Origin: a virus
DNA length: 27,443 bases
Virus record (IMG/VR): IMGVR_UViG_3300007236_000043
Location: 1 to 27,443 of that record
Reading direction: 5' to 3' (one strand)
Positions 5,897-12,369 of this stretch are shown here, piece by piece. A program made the position numbers and the translations under genes. Within the stretch, counting starts at the first letter, position 1. Every line of letters starts with the position of its first letter. The notes under the pieces were generated by a model. The model was not told where the DNA came from. It ran no database searches and saw only the letters and a program-made list of their open reading frames with translations.

Positions 5897-7515
5897 ATTG
5901 GAAATCACATAAGCCTTGTCCCTACGAGGATTGCGGTAGCACAGATGCCTTTAGCTATAACCTGGACAGCATGTCAGGTAGGTGTCACAGCTGTGAACGT
6001 AAGTACCCAAGGGACAAGGCAGCAAAGCTAGACTGGGCAGAGGAAGAGTATCCTACTCAGGGACAGCAGCAACAAGAGAAGGATGATTGGGACATGGAGC
6101 CAGCGATCAAGGCAGTGCCTACCGAGGTACTCACAGGCGTATACCGAACCATACGTAGCATCTCAGACCAGACCATGCGAAAGTATGACTGTAAGACATA
6201 CCTAGACAAGGATGGCAAAGAGGTTAAGCAAGAATACATCTACCCTTCTGGTGGTGTTAAGACACGTTACTTCCCAAAGGAGTTCCGTGCAGTTAACCTC
6301 AAGTCAGACGAGCTATACGGTATGAACCTCTGGAACGCAGGGTCAGGTAAGATTGTGACCATATGCGAGGGTGAGCTAGACGCCATGTCTGCCTATCAGA
6401 TGTGTCATAACCCTAAGTTCTCCTCTGCCTTTGTGTCACTGCCATCGGCAACACCATCGAAGAAGCTATGGACAAACACAAACGATTGGCTGTCATCCTT
6501 TGACAAGATCATTCTGTCTATCGAGCATGATGACCAAGGCAATGCCGTGGCCCAGCGCATAGCTAACCTATACCCCAATAAGGTATACCGTGTGCAGCAT
6601 GACAAGTACAAGGATGCCAATGAGTTCCTTGAGGCAGGTGCAAAGAATGAATACTATAACGCCTGGATGAATGCCCGTAAGTATACCCCAGAGAATGTCA
6701 TCAACACCACTGACCAGTTCCTTAGCCTCTACAACAAGGCAGAGAACCACACCTATGTTGAGACAGGCATACAAGACTTCGATGATATGTGCCTAGGCCT
6801 GATGCAAGGACACTTCACCCTGTTCAAGGCCCAGACAGGCATAGGTAAGACAGAGTTTATGCGCTACTTGGAGTATCGTATTCTGGCTAAGAACCCTGAC
6901 ATCAAGATCGCCACATGGCACATGGAGGAGACTAAGCTACGATCCTTGTTGGGTCTGGTGTCATACGACATCAAGGATAACGTGACCCGCATGGACTTGA
7001 TCGAGGACAAGGGTGTCAGTGCCAAGGTACAAGAGTCAATCAGCAACATAACCAAGGACGAGAGACTATTCCAGTTCTTCTTGAATGACGAGGACGATCC
7101 CCTTGACCTGCTCGGGCACATACGTTATCTATCCCAGGCTTGTGATGTTAACTATATCTTCTTCGAGCCTATCCAAGACATCGCAGCTAACATGGGCGGT
7201 GACGAGAGCAAAGAGCAATTCCTTGCGGATCTATCTGTCAGGCTATCTAAGTTAGCCGCTGAGTTGAACGTAGGTATCGTGACCATCGGGCACACTAATG
7301 ATGACGGTCAGGTTAAGTACTGCCGTATGATAGAACAACGAGCATCTGTTGTTGTTGATCTACAACGCAACAAGATGGCTGAGGACGAGGACGAAAGGAA
7401 CACAACCAAGTTACTTGTCACAAAGAACAGACCAGTGGGTCCAACAGGGTACGCAGGACAACTTAAGTTTAACACTAACACCTTTACATTGGAAGAAAAG
7501 TATGCCTTCATTTGA
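5893..7515 (+). CDS. Bifunctional DNA primase-helicase (T7 gp4-like)
   Basis: A 540-aa replicative primase and 5'-3' helicase. Domain order: zinc ribbon with C9, C14, C31 and C34, which reads the priming site; toprim-like primase with EGELDA at 159-164 and EHDDQG at 211-216; DnaB-type RecA helicase with the Walker A AQTGIGKT at 313-320, the Walker B region YIFFEPIQD near 421-429 and the GIVTIGHTND segment near 461-470. The length is close to T7 gp4 (566 aa). Two acidic sites carry Glu where Asp is usual: the first residue of toprim DxDxxG (E211) and Walker B (E425). ATG 5893 overlaps the previous stop, which decides it over a TTG at 5878. It works with the split polymerase and the SSB downstream. 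Confidence 0.95.
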   Translation: MNWKSHKPCPYEDCGSTDAFSYNLDSMSGRCHSCERKYPRDKAAKLDWAEEEYPTQGQQQQEKDDWDMEPAIKAVPTEVLTGVYRTIRSISDQTMRKYDCKTYLDKDGKEVKQEYIYPSGGVKTRYFPKEFRAVNLKSDELYGMNLWNAGSGKIVTICEGELDAMSAYQMCHNPKFSSAFVSLPSATPSKKLWTNTNDWLSSFDKIILSIEHDDQGNAVAQRIANLYPNKVYRVQHDKYKDANEFLEAGAKNEYYNAWMNARKYTPENVINTTDQFLSLYNKAENHTYVETGIQDFDDMCLGLMQGHFTLFKAQTGIGKTEFMRYLEYRILAKNPDIKIATWHMEETKLRSLLGLVSYDIKDNVTRMDLIEDKGVSAKVQESISNITKDERLFQFFLNDEDDPLDLLGHIRYLSQACDVNYIFFEPIQDIAANMGGDESKEQFLADLSVRLSKLAAELNVGIVTIGHTNDDGQVKYCRMIEQRASVVVDLQRNKMAEDEDERNTTKLLVTKNRPVGPTGYAGQLKFNTNTFTLEEKYAFI

Positions 7516-7732
7516 TGACCTGACAAACATGACAACAGTAGCAGCAGCCCTCTACTTCCTTGGGGTCTACTTCCACTACGTCCATGTCAAAACTATCTTT
7601 CACCTCCTCGATAGATACGAGGACTTAAACAAAACTAAAGCTATCTTCCACAGTGTAACGTGGCCTATCACAGTGCTAGTACTTATGTGGGATGAGTTCT
7701 TTGGAGCAGAAGAGGACGAAGACTTAGAATGA
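7502..7732 (+). CDS. Small two-pass membrane protein (76 aa)
   Basis: ATG 7502 has GGAAG at good spacing inside the primase 3' end, and the gene overlaps the primase by 14 nt and the polymerase by ATGA. There are two hydrophobic segments, about residues 11-28 (TTVAAALYFLGVYFHYV) and about 50-65 (VTWPITVLVLMW), and an acidic tail EEDEDLE. The likely inner-membrane location between primase and polymerase genes might tether replication or act on the host envelope; neither is shown. Confidence 0.65.
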   Translation: MPSFDDLTNMTTVAAALYFLGVYFHYVHVKTIFHLLDRYEDLNKTKAIFHSVTWPITVLVLMWDEFFGAEEDEDLE

Positions 7733-8637
7733 AAACCGTAGCAATGGACATAGAGACAGACGACATTGATGCCACACGCATCTGGGTTATCTGTGCCAAG
7801 GACATAGACACAGGGGAAACAGAACAATTCCTTAATGTGTCACACATAGAAGAGGAGAAACAAAGGTTCATAGAGTACTGCGCTGATGTTGAAACATTTG
7901 TATTTCACAACGGCATTGCCTTCGATGTCCCAGTAATTAACAGGTTGCTTGGTGAAACTGTTGTTGACTTACACAAAGTACTTGACACCCTGATTGTGTC
8001 ACGCCTAGTGGACTACACTTTGGATGGCAAAGGACATAGCCTCAAGGCATGGGGGCGTAGACTAGGTGACCATAAGCTAGACTTCAAGGACTTCTCAGCC
8101 CTAACAGAAGAGATGATCTTCTACTGTCATCAGGATGTTACTGTGACGGTGCTGCTCTACAATACACTTAAGCCTGTCATCAATGACCCTACGTGGGATG
8201 AGGCTATCAGGTGTGAGCATGAGATCCAGATGCTATGTGAAGAGATGACAGACAATGGCTTCTACTTCGATCAGAACCAAGCAGAGACATTGCTTGATGA
8301 GATAGAGTTAAGGATGCTAGAGCTAACCGATGCCTTCCAAGAGGACTTCCCTCCCCAACTACAAGAGGTAAACCGTATAAAGTATAGGCGTAAGGCTGAT
8401 GGTTCTCTTTTCTCTAACGTAACCAAGGCACACGAGCAGTACGAGAAGACAGTAGTAGACTGGGCAGCTCAACCACCTGAGCTAGTCTGCTATGACTACA
8501 TAGAGTTTAATCCTGCCTCCCCTAAGATGCGTATAGAAAGACTTTGGGAAGCAGGGTGGACACCATATGAGAAAACGAAAGGACACATACAGTATGAAAG
8601 GGATGCAACTAGAACTGTTTGGTCATCAAGAAAGTAA
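7729..8637 (+). CDS. DNA polymerase family A, N-terminal piece (3'-5' exonuclease and start of thumb)
   Basis: The exonuclease motifs are complete: Exo I DIET (D7, E9), Exo II FHNGIAFD (N61, D66) and Exo III YCHQD (Y132, D136). The thumb region runs through FNPASPKMRIERLWEAGW, then stops at 302 aa before any polymerase motif. The remaining polymerase lies at 9198-10223 in a different frame, with an HNH gene between. Homology appears to end at about D292 (GAT 8602-8604); the last ten residues (ATRTVWSSRK) are read through from the insert. Proofreading should be retained, but activity requires assembly with the C-terminal piece. The start overlaps the preceding stop as ATGA. Confidence 0.92.
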   Translation: MKTVAMDIETDDIDATRIWVICAKDIDTGETEQFLNVSHIEEEKQRFIEYCADVETFVFHNGIAFDVPVINRLLGETVVDLHKVLDTLIVSRLVDYTLDGKGHSLKAWGRRLGDHKLDFKDFSALTEEMIFYCHQDVTVTVLLYNTLKPVINDPTWDEAIRCEHEIQMLCEEMTDNGFYFDQNQAETLLDEIELRMLELTDAFQEDFPPQLQEVNRIKYRRKADGSLFSNVTKAHEQYEKTVVDWAAQPPELVCYDYIEFNPASPKMRIERLWEAGWTPYEKTKGHIQYERDATRTVWSSRK

Positions 8638-9226
8638 GTCTTGCTCTAAGTGTGGTGAGGTTAAGCCTCTTGATTATTTCAGTAAAAATAGGTCAAAAAG
8701 GGATGGTCATCAAACAGAATGTAAAGTTTGTAATAAAGCTTACTGTCAAGATAACAAGGAAGCTATGGCAGATTATAACAAAGCTTACCGAAAAGCTAAC
8801 AAGGAAGCTATAGCAGATTATCGCAAAGCTTACCGAAAAGCTAACAAGGAAGCTAACAGGGAAGCTAACAGGGAATACTTCAAAGAATACTATCAAACTA
8901 ATAGGGAATATTACAATGAAGCAAACGTTAAAAGAGTTGCACTAAAAAAATCTAACACACCTGAGTTCATACTTGATTGTGAGGTAGAAAAGAAGAGAAG
9001 GGTAGACACATACAAGCTACGTAGCCTAATGACAAAGGTGACAGGCATTCAGCATCACGTCGATCACATGTGGCCATTGTCTGACGGTGGTCCTCACTGG
9101 TCAGGTAACCTACAGGTGATACCAGCCACTGACAACCTATCTAAGAAGGCTAGTGTAGACCTTGAAATAAAGATAACGATACAAGAAGGATTAGAATATG
9201 CAAGACAATGCTATGAGAGGAGATAA
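8594..9226 (+). CDS. HNH homing endonuclease inserted in the DNA polymerase gene
   Basis: A 210-aa protein. ATG 8594 has AAAGGA about 10 nt upstream; an in-frame ATG at 8567 lies further inside the polymerase piece. N-terminal zinc finger: C17-x2-C20 and C43-x2-C46. The middle has a 15-residue repeat, then the HNH core HHVDHMWPLSDGGPHW (H154, H155, D157, H158) with N172. Such enzymes cut an unoccupied copy of their target gene so that repair copies them in. The ORF fills essentially the whole insert (8605-9224) and overlaps both polymerase pieces, so no separate intron core fits. It is in frame with neither piece, so it is not an intein. Its C-terminus (CYERR) is encoded by a sequence similar to the 5' junction. 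Confidence 0.92.
   Translation: MKGMQLELFGHQESKSCSKCGEVKPLDYFSKNRSKRDGHQTECKVCNKAYCQDNKEAMADYNKAYRKANKEAIADYRKAYRKANKEANREANREYFKEYYQTNREYYNEANVKRVALKKSNTPEFILDCEVEKKRRVDTYKLRSLMTKVTGIQHHVDHMWPLSDGGPHWSGNLQVIPATDNLSKKASVDLEIKITIQEGLEYARQCYERR
8753..8875 (+). repeat. 45-bp tandem repeat inside the HNH gene
   Basis: Two nearly identical 45-bp copies (8753-8797, 8798-8842) encode NKEA-M/I-ADY-N/R-KAYRKA. A third partial copy follows (8843 on), giving NKEANREANRE. The near-identity at DNA level suggests recent slippage expansion. The coded helix is rich in Lys, Ala and Tyr and probably lies along DNA between the zinc finger and the nuclease core. Confidence 0.85.
9186..9190 (+). promoter_or_regulatory. 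Shine-Dalgarno that starts the C-terminal polymerase piece
   Basis: AAGGA at 9186-9190, 7 nt before ATG 9198, lies inside the HNH coding sequence. Ideal spacing suggests the C-terminal polymerase is translated independently, not made by splicing. Confidence 0.7.
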
Positions 9227-10223
9227 GTTTGCTAAGTACGGGTGGACACTATCCGAAGCAAACCTTAACACACTACCAGACTCAGCCCCTGAGGGAGGCA
9301 AGAGGTTAGCTGAGTGGTTGACTTTGGAGGGACGCAGAAGCTCCCTGGTGGAGTGGCTAGGCCACGTTAAGGACGATCACCGTATTCATGGTAGGTTTGC
9401 ACACATCGGTGCATGGACAGGACGTATGGCACACCGAGCACCTAACCAAGCCAACATCCCATCGGAGTTCCATGGCACACCTAAGTCTGCCGTTGAGGAG
9501 GTGAAGCACAGGTACGATGGTAGGTTCCGCAGCCTATGGACAACGCCTGATGGTTGTTTGTTGGTGGGTACTGACGCAGAAGGTATCCAGCTACGAGTAC
9601 TTGCGCACCTCATGAAGTCAGAAGAATATGTACACGCTATTGTGTCAGGCCGTAAGGAGAATGAGACAGACATCCACAACTTAAACCGCAAGGCCTTGGG
9701 TATGTCACACATCACGAGAGACATGGCTAAGACATTCATCTACGCCTTCCTGCTAGGAGCAGGTAACGAAAAGATCTCTCAGATCCTAAAGGTAAACCGT
9801 AAGGAAGCAACACAAGCAGTAGATAATTTCATGGAATCTATCCAAGGATTGTCTGAGCTGAAGAAGAAGATTATACCTTACGTTGCTGGACGTGGTTACT
9901 TCAAAGGTTTAGATGGGCGTAAGGTCAAGGTTCCCTCCGAGCACAAAGCCTTGGCTGGTATGCTACAGAATGGTGAGTCTGTCATCATGAAACATGCAGC
10001 CCTACAGTGGGTGCGTGAGGCAAAGCAGCAGAACCTAGACTTCAAGCTGGTCACCTGGCCTCACGATGAGTGGCAGACAGAGATCCGTGGTGGCATGGAA
10101 GAAGCAGAACAATTAGGTTCACTACAACGTCAATCTATTGTTGACACAGGAGTTAAATTCGGTATGATGTGTCCTCTAGCTGGGTCAACTGACATCGGTA
10201 AGAATTGGAAGGACACACACTAA
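9198..10223 (+). CDS. DNA polymerase family A, C-terminal piece (fingers, palm and rest of thumb)
   Basis: A 341-aa piece with all polymerase motifs: motif A GTDAEGIQLRVLAH (D126), motif B RDMAKTFIYAFLLG (R174, K178, Y182) and motif C WPHDEWQTE (H289, D290, E291). D126 and D290 should bind the catalytic metals. The residue equivalent to E. coli Pol I F762 and T7 Y526 is Tyr (Y182). The position of T7 Y530 is Leu (L186). Homology seems to start at about D9/K10; joined to the N-terminal piece at the shared GAT codon it would give a polymerase of about 624 aa. ATG 9198 has its own AAGGA. It overlaps the HNH gene by 29 nt. Confidence 0.93.
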   Translation: MQDNAMRGDKFAKYGWTLSEANLNTLPDSAPEGGKRLAEWLTLEGRRSSLVEWLGHVKDDHRIHGRFAHIGAWTGRMAHRAPNQANIPSEFHGTPKSAVEEVKHRYDGRFRSLWTTPDGCLLVGTDAEGIQLRVLAHLMKSEEYVHAIVSGRKENETDIHNLNRKALGMSHITRDMAKTFIYAFLLGAGNEKISQILKVNRKEATQAVDNFMESIQGLSELKKKIIPYVAGRGYFKGLDGRKVKVPSEHKALAGMLQNGESVIMKHAALQWVREAKQQNLDFKLVTWPHDEWQTEIRGGMEEAEQLGSLQRQSIVDTGVKFGMMCPLAGSTDIGKNWKDTH

Positions 10224-10318
10224 TGCTCCCTTATATTGTTGCCGGATCACCCATAATTTTTGTCTTGACAATGCAGGCAATAGTTTATATAGCTAACAAC
10301 AATACCAAACGCCAGTAA
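10223..10318 (+). CDS. Tiny single-pass membrane peptide (31 aa)
   Basis: A short frame coupled to the polymerase stop by TAATG. A hydrophobic stretch covers almost the whole N-terminal two thirds (MLPYIVAGSPIIFVLTMQ then AIVYIA), followed by a basic polar tail NNNTKRQ. GGAAGGA lies about 8-9 nt before the ATG. It resembles other phage micro-membrane proteins only in composition. It may be real, but it is short enough to be chance. Confidence 0.4.
   Translation: MLPYIVAGSPIIFVLTMQAIVYIANNNTKRQ
10265..10293 (+). promoter_or_regulatory. Possible internal promoter upstream of SSB
   Basis: TTGACA (10265-10270), a 17-bp spacer and TATAGC (10288-10293). The predicted start near 10300 would give a short leader before the SSB ATG at 10333, which also has its own AAAGGAG. 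A separate promoter would allow extra SSB synthesis. TTGACA is also a frequent coding string in this genome, so confidence is limited. Confidence 0.35.
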
Positions 10319-10332
10319 AAGGAGATACCTCA

Positions 10333-10824
10333 ATGGCAGCTAAGAAGAAAACTAAGTTCGGTGTATTCGAAGGTGAATTGTTTTATCCTCGTTTGTTCGA
10401 AGATACCATGGACACTTCTGAGTACCACGAACGTATACAAGGTCAGTACAGCACCATGTTCGTACCTAAGGACAGTGAAGAATTGAATCGTTTAATTGCG
10501 ATGGGATTCCCTGAGGTTTCCCTGGGTCACCAGATGGTCAAGCCTATCGCAATAGCTGATAACCGCATGGGTGTTAAACTTAAGCGTCCTAATGTACACC
10601 CTTCAGGTATTGAAGACTTTGGTGGTGCACCAACAGTTACTCATGGCGTGACCAACCAGAAGTGGGATAACATCGTTGATGGAAACTTAGGTCATGGCAC
10701 CAAGGCTAAGGTAAAGATCTCTATCTACGGTGAGGGTGAAAGAGCAGCGGTACGATTAGAGAAGGTTGGTGTTATCGAACACGTACCCTACCAAGAATTA
10801 GCTGAGGCTGAAGACCGCTGGTAG
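10333..10824 (+). CDS. Single-stranded DNA-binding protein (T7 gp2.5-like)
   Basis: A 163-aa protein placed directly after the polymerase. It has a basic N-terminus (MAAKKKTKFG), a beta-rich centre (GTKAKVKISIYGEGERAAVRLEKV) typical of an OB fold, and an acidic C-terminus ending EAEDRW. An acidic tail closing with an aromatic residue is the hallmark of T7 gp2.5, where it contacts polymerase and helicase. It would coat single strands during replication and recombination. The ribosome site AAAGGAG precedes the ATG. A weak hairpin follows the gene, so its mRNA may be partly separate. Confidence 0.7.
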   Translation: MAAKKKTKFGVFEGELFYPRLFEDTMDTSEYHERIQGQYSTMFVPKDSEELNRLIAMGFPEVSLGHQMVKPIAIADNRMGVKLKRPNVHPSGIEDFGGAPTVTHGVTNQKWDNIVDGNLGHGTKAKVKISIYGEGERAAVRLEKVGVIEHVPYQELAEAEDRW

Positions 10825-10830
10825 ATAAAC

Positions 10831-10860
10831 AAAGGGTGGGGCTTAATTGTCCCACCTTTA
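10831..10860 (+). terminator. Weak hairpin terminator after SSB
   Basis: The arms AAAGGGTGGG and CCCACCTTT form a stem with one bulged G and a loop of about 10 nt, but only a short T-run follows. Probably partial termination or mRNA 3'-end protection that sets SSB levels above those of the genes downstream. Confidence 0.45.
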
Positions 10861-10879
10861 ACCACTTAAGGATGGACAG

Positions 10880-11545
10880 ATGATTAAAGCAACGTACATT
10901 GACCACATGGGTAATGACTTGACTGTAGCTAACGCAGCCCGTGTGTCATTCGGTAAGACATCCGAGATGGAAGACGATCCGTGGGGGCCACCAAAGCTCA
11001 AAGCTAAGGATGATAAGCTGATCCGTTACCTCGCCAAGCACAAGCACATCAGCCCGTTTGGTCATTGCTTCGCATCCTTCCACGTCAAGGCTCCTATCTT
11101 TGTAGCACGTCAGCTAGTTAAGCATAAGTTCCTGCGCTGGAACGAGATCAGCCGCCGTTACGTTGATGATGAGCCTGAGTTCTATGTACCTGACGTGTGG
11201 CGTGGGCGCAGTGCTGACAAGAAGCAGGGTTCTGAGGGTGAGGTTAAACTTGGAACACTAGATGATACTATAGTATCGGACAGCCCACATGAGGCACTCT
11301 GTGCGTACAATGCCTTACTAGATGCAGGTGTAGCCCCAGAGCAAGCACGGATGGTGCTGCCACAGTCTACTATGACTGAGTGGTACTGGTCAGGTAGCCT
11401 AGATGCCTTCGCTGATATGTGTAACCTGCGTTGTAAGCCCGACACACAGGCGGAGACACGAGAGGTAGCACGACAGATTGACCACAAGATGATTGAGTTG
11501 TTCCCTGTGTCTTGGGATGCACTAACGGAGGATGACGATGAGTGA
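10880..11545 (+). CDS. thyX: Flavin-dependent thymidylate synthase ThyX
   Basis: A 221-aa enzyme that makes dTMP from dUMP using FAD, NADPH and methylenetetrahydrofolate, active as a tetramer. The signature region is KHKFLRWNEISRRY (K81, H82, K83, S91, R93, Y94). The family motif is RHRx7S; here both Arg are Lys and the spacing to the Ser is exact. Other family regions are present: QLVKHKF before the motif, QARMVLPQSTMTEWYW, and LRCKPDTQAETREVA near the end. The length is normal. It begins the nucleotide-metabolism half of the early operon and supplies thymidylate alongside MazG and RNR. Confidence 0.92.
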   Translation: MIKATYIDHMGNDLTVANAARVSFGKTSEMEDDPWGPPKLKAKDDKLIRYLAKHKHISPFGHCFASFHVKAPIFVARQLVKHKFLRWNEISRRYVDDEPEFYVPDVWRGRSADKKQGSEGEVKLGTLDDTIVSDSPHEALCAYNALLDAGVAPEQARMVLPQSTMTEWYWSGSLDAFADMCNLRCKPDTQAETREVARQIDHKMIELFPVSWDALTEDDDE

Positions 11546-11693
11546 AGTAAAGATAACTGAAATAACTGAGCATGAGGATGGCAGTGCTACGTTGCAGGTA
11601 GAGTGTGGCCCAGAGACATTTGCAGCCATATTTAACGTGGGCTTTGTGTCGTTAATTAAAACTGGCCTACACTGGGAGAGTGAGGATGGCTAA
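11538..11693 (+). CDS. Small hypothetical protein (51 aa)
   Basis: ATG 11538 follows GGAGG at ideal spacing, overlapping the thyX end by 8 nt. The product is acidic and starts [20 protein letters not shown]; the pattern looks like a short beta-sandwich strand set with the hydrophobic segment [12 protein letters not shown]. Its end overlaps the next gene start by 8 nt. No family assigned. Confidence 0.6.
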   Translation: MSEVKITEITEHEDGSATLQVECGPETFAAIFNVGFVSLIKTGLHWESEDG

Positions 11694-11898
11694 ACTATAC
11701 GACTTAGAGCCTATGATTATGGACTGCTGGCATGTATGCGATGACCTTCAGGTTATCTTCAGACAGATAGGTGATGGTGAGCGTGAGCCTACCCCAGACG
11801 AAATGATGAACACCCTGATGGGTATGCAGCAGCTATACCAGTGGAAGTTTGAGCAGTTGTTCTTCAAGTATGAGGAGGTACTACGTGACAGACAATGA
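11686..11898 (+). CDS. Hypothetical helical protein (70 aa)
   Basis: ATG 11686 was chosen over GTG 11680. The product starts [18 protein letters not shown] and continues as amphipathic helices with many Met, Gln and Phe ([20 protein letters not shown]). Soluble, small and acidic, with no catalytic motif. I have a vague memory of similar proteins in marine podoviruses near thyX but cannot name a family. Confidence 0.65.
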   Translation: MAKLYDLEPMIMDCWHVCDDLQVIFRQIGDGEREPTPDEMMNTLMGMQQLYQWKFEQLFFKYEEVLRDRQ

Positions 11899-12058
11899 CT
11901 GGCCCTTAGAGGCAGACTTTAGTGTCATCAGACCTATGACACCAGAAGAACGTAAGGCATCCTTGGAGCGTGAAGAGAAGAACAAGTGGCGCAAGTGTGT
12001 AAGCTGTGGTAATGCAAGTAAGGATACATGGTGTGGCTTCTGTCTGGAGGAAGAGTGA
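11885..12058 (+). CDS. Small zinc-ribbon protein with a GTG start (57 aa)
   Basis: GTG 11885 has GGAGG exactly 6 nt upstream, which decides the start over an in-frame ATG at 11849 inside the previous gene. The C-terminus holds [16 protein letters not shown], two CxxC knuckles 10 residues apart, a minimal zinc ribbon. The N-terminal part is an acidic-basic helix ([16 protein letters not shown]). It may bind nucleic acid or a host protein; role unknown. Confidence 0.65.
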   Translation: MTDNDWPLEADFSVIRPMTPEERKASLEREEKNKWRKCVSCGNASKDTWCGFCLEEE

Positions 12059-12369
12059 TGATAAACAGTGAGTGGAAGAAGTTGTTAGAGGAAGAAGAGA
12101 ACTTTAAGGAGAAGGTAATGTCAGAACACACAGCAGACATCGTGAATGAGCCTGAACACTATGCCCGTTGGGAGATAGAACCTATCACATACATCATGCT
12201 AAATGACTTTGAGTTCTGGCGTGGGAATATTGTCAAGTATGCTAGTCGTGCTGGGTTTAAGTTGTACGATGGTAAGACTAAGGATGCTAGTGAGATCGTT
12301 GACCTAGAAAAAGTTATCCGTTACGCAGAGATGCGGATCAATCAACTTAATGGAGAGGATAAGTTGTGA
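12058..12369 (+). CDS. DUF3310-like phage protein
   Basis: A 103-aa protein. ATG 12058 overlaps the preceding stop (TGATG) and has GGAGGAAG upstream. The C-terminal two thirds carry the DUF3310 pattern: NEPEHYARWEIEPITYI, then WRGNIVKYASRAGFK, then DASEIVDLEKVIRYAEM. The family is widespread in phages and is often labelled nucleotide kinase without firm support; it lacks a P-loop here. Context among dNTP and DNA-processing genes fits a nucleotide-related role, but this is inference. Confidence 0.75.
   Translation: MINSEWKKLLEEEENFKEKVMSEHTADIVNEPEHYARWEIEPITYIMLNDFEFWRGNIVKYASRAGFKLYDGKTKDASEIVDLEKVIRYAEMRINQLNGEDKL

Noticed and set aside
8753-8875. CRISPR-like array
   Set aside because: This is a coding tandem repeat in the HNH gene, in phase with its reading frame.
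8594-9226. Group I or group II intron in the polymerase gene
   Set aside because: The HNH ORF fills nearly the whole 620-bp insert and overlaps both polymerase pieces, leaving no room for a catalytic intron core outside coding sequence; the downstream piece has its own ribosome site.
8594-9226. Intein in the polymerase
   Set aside because: The HNH frame matches neither flanking polymerase frame, and stops separate them, so no single precursor protein can be made.
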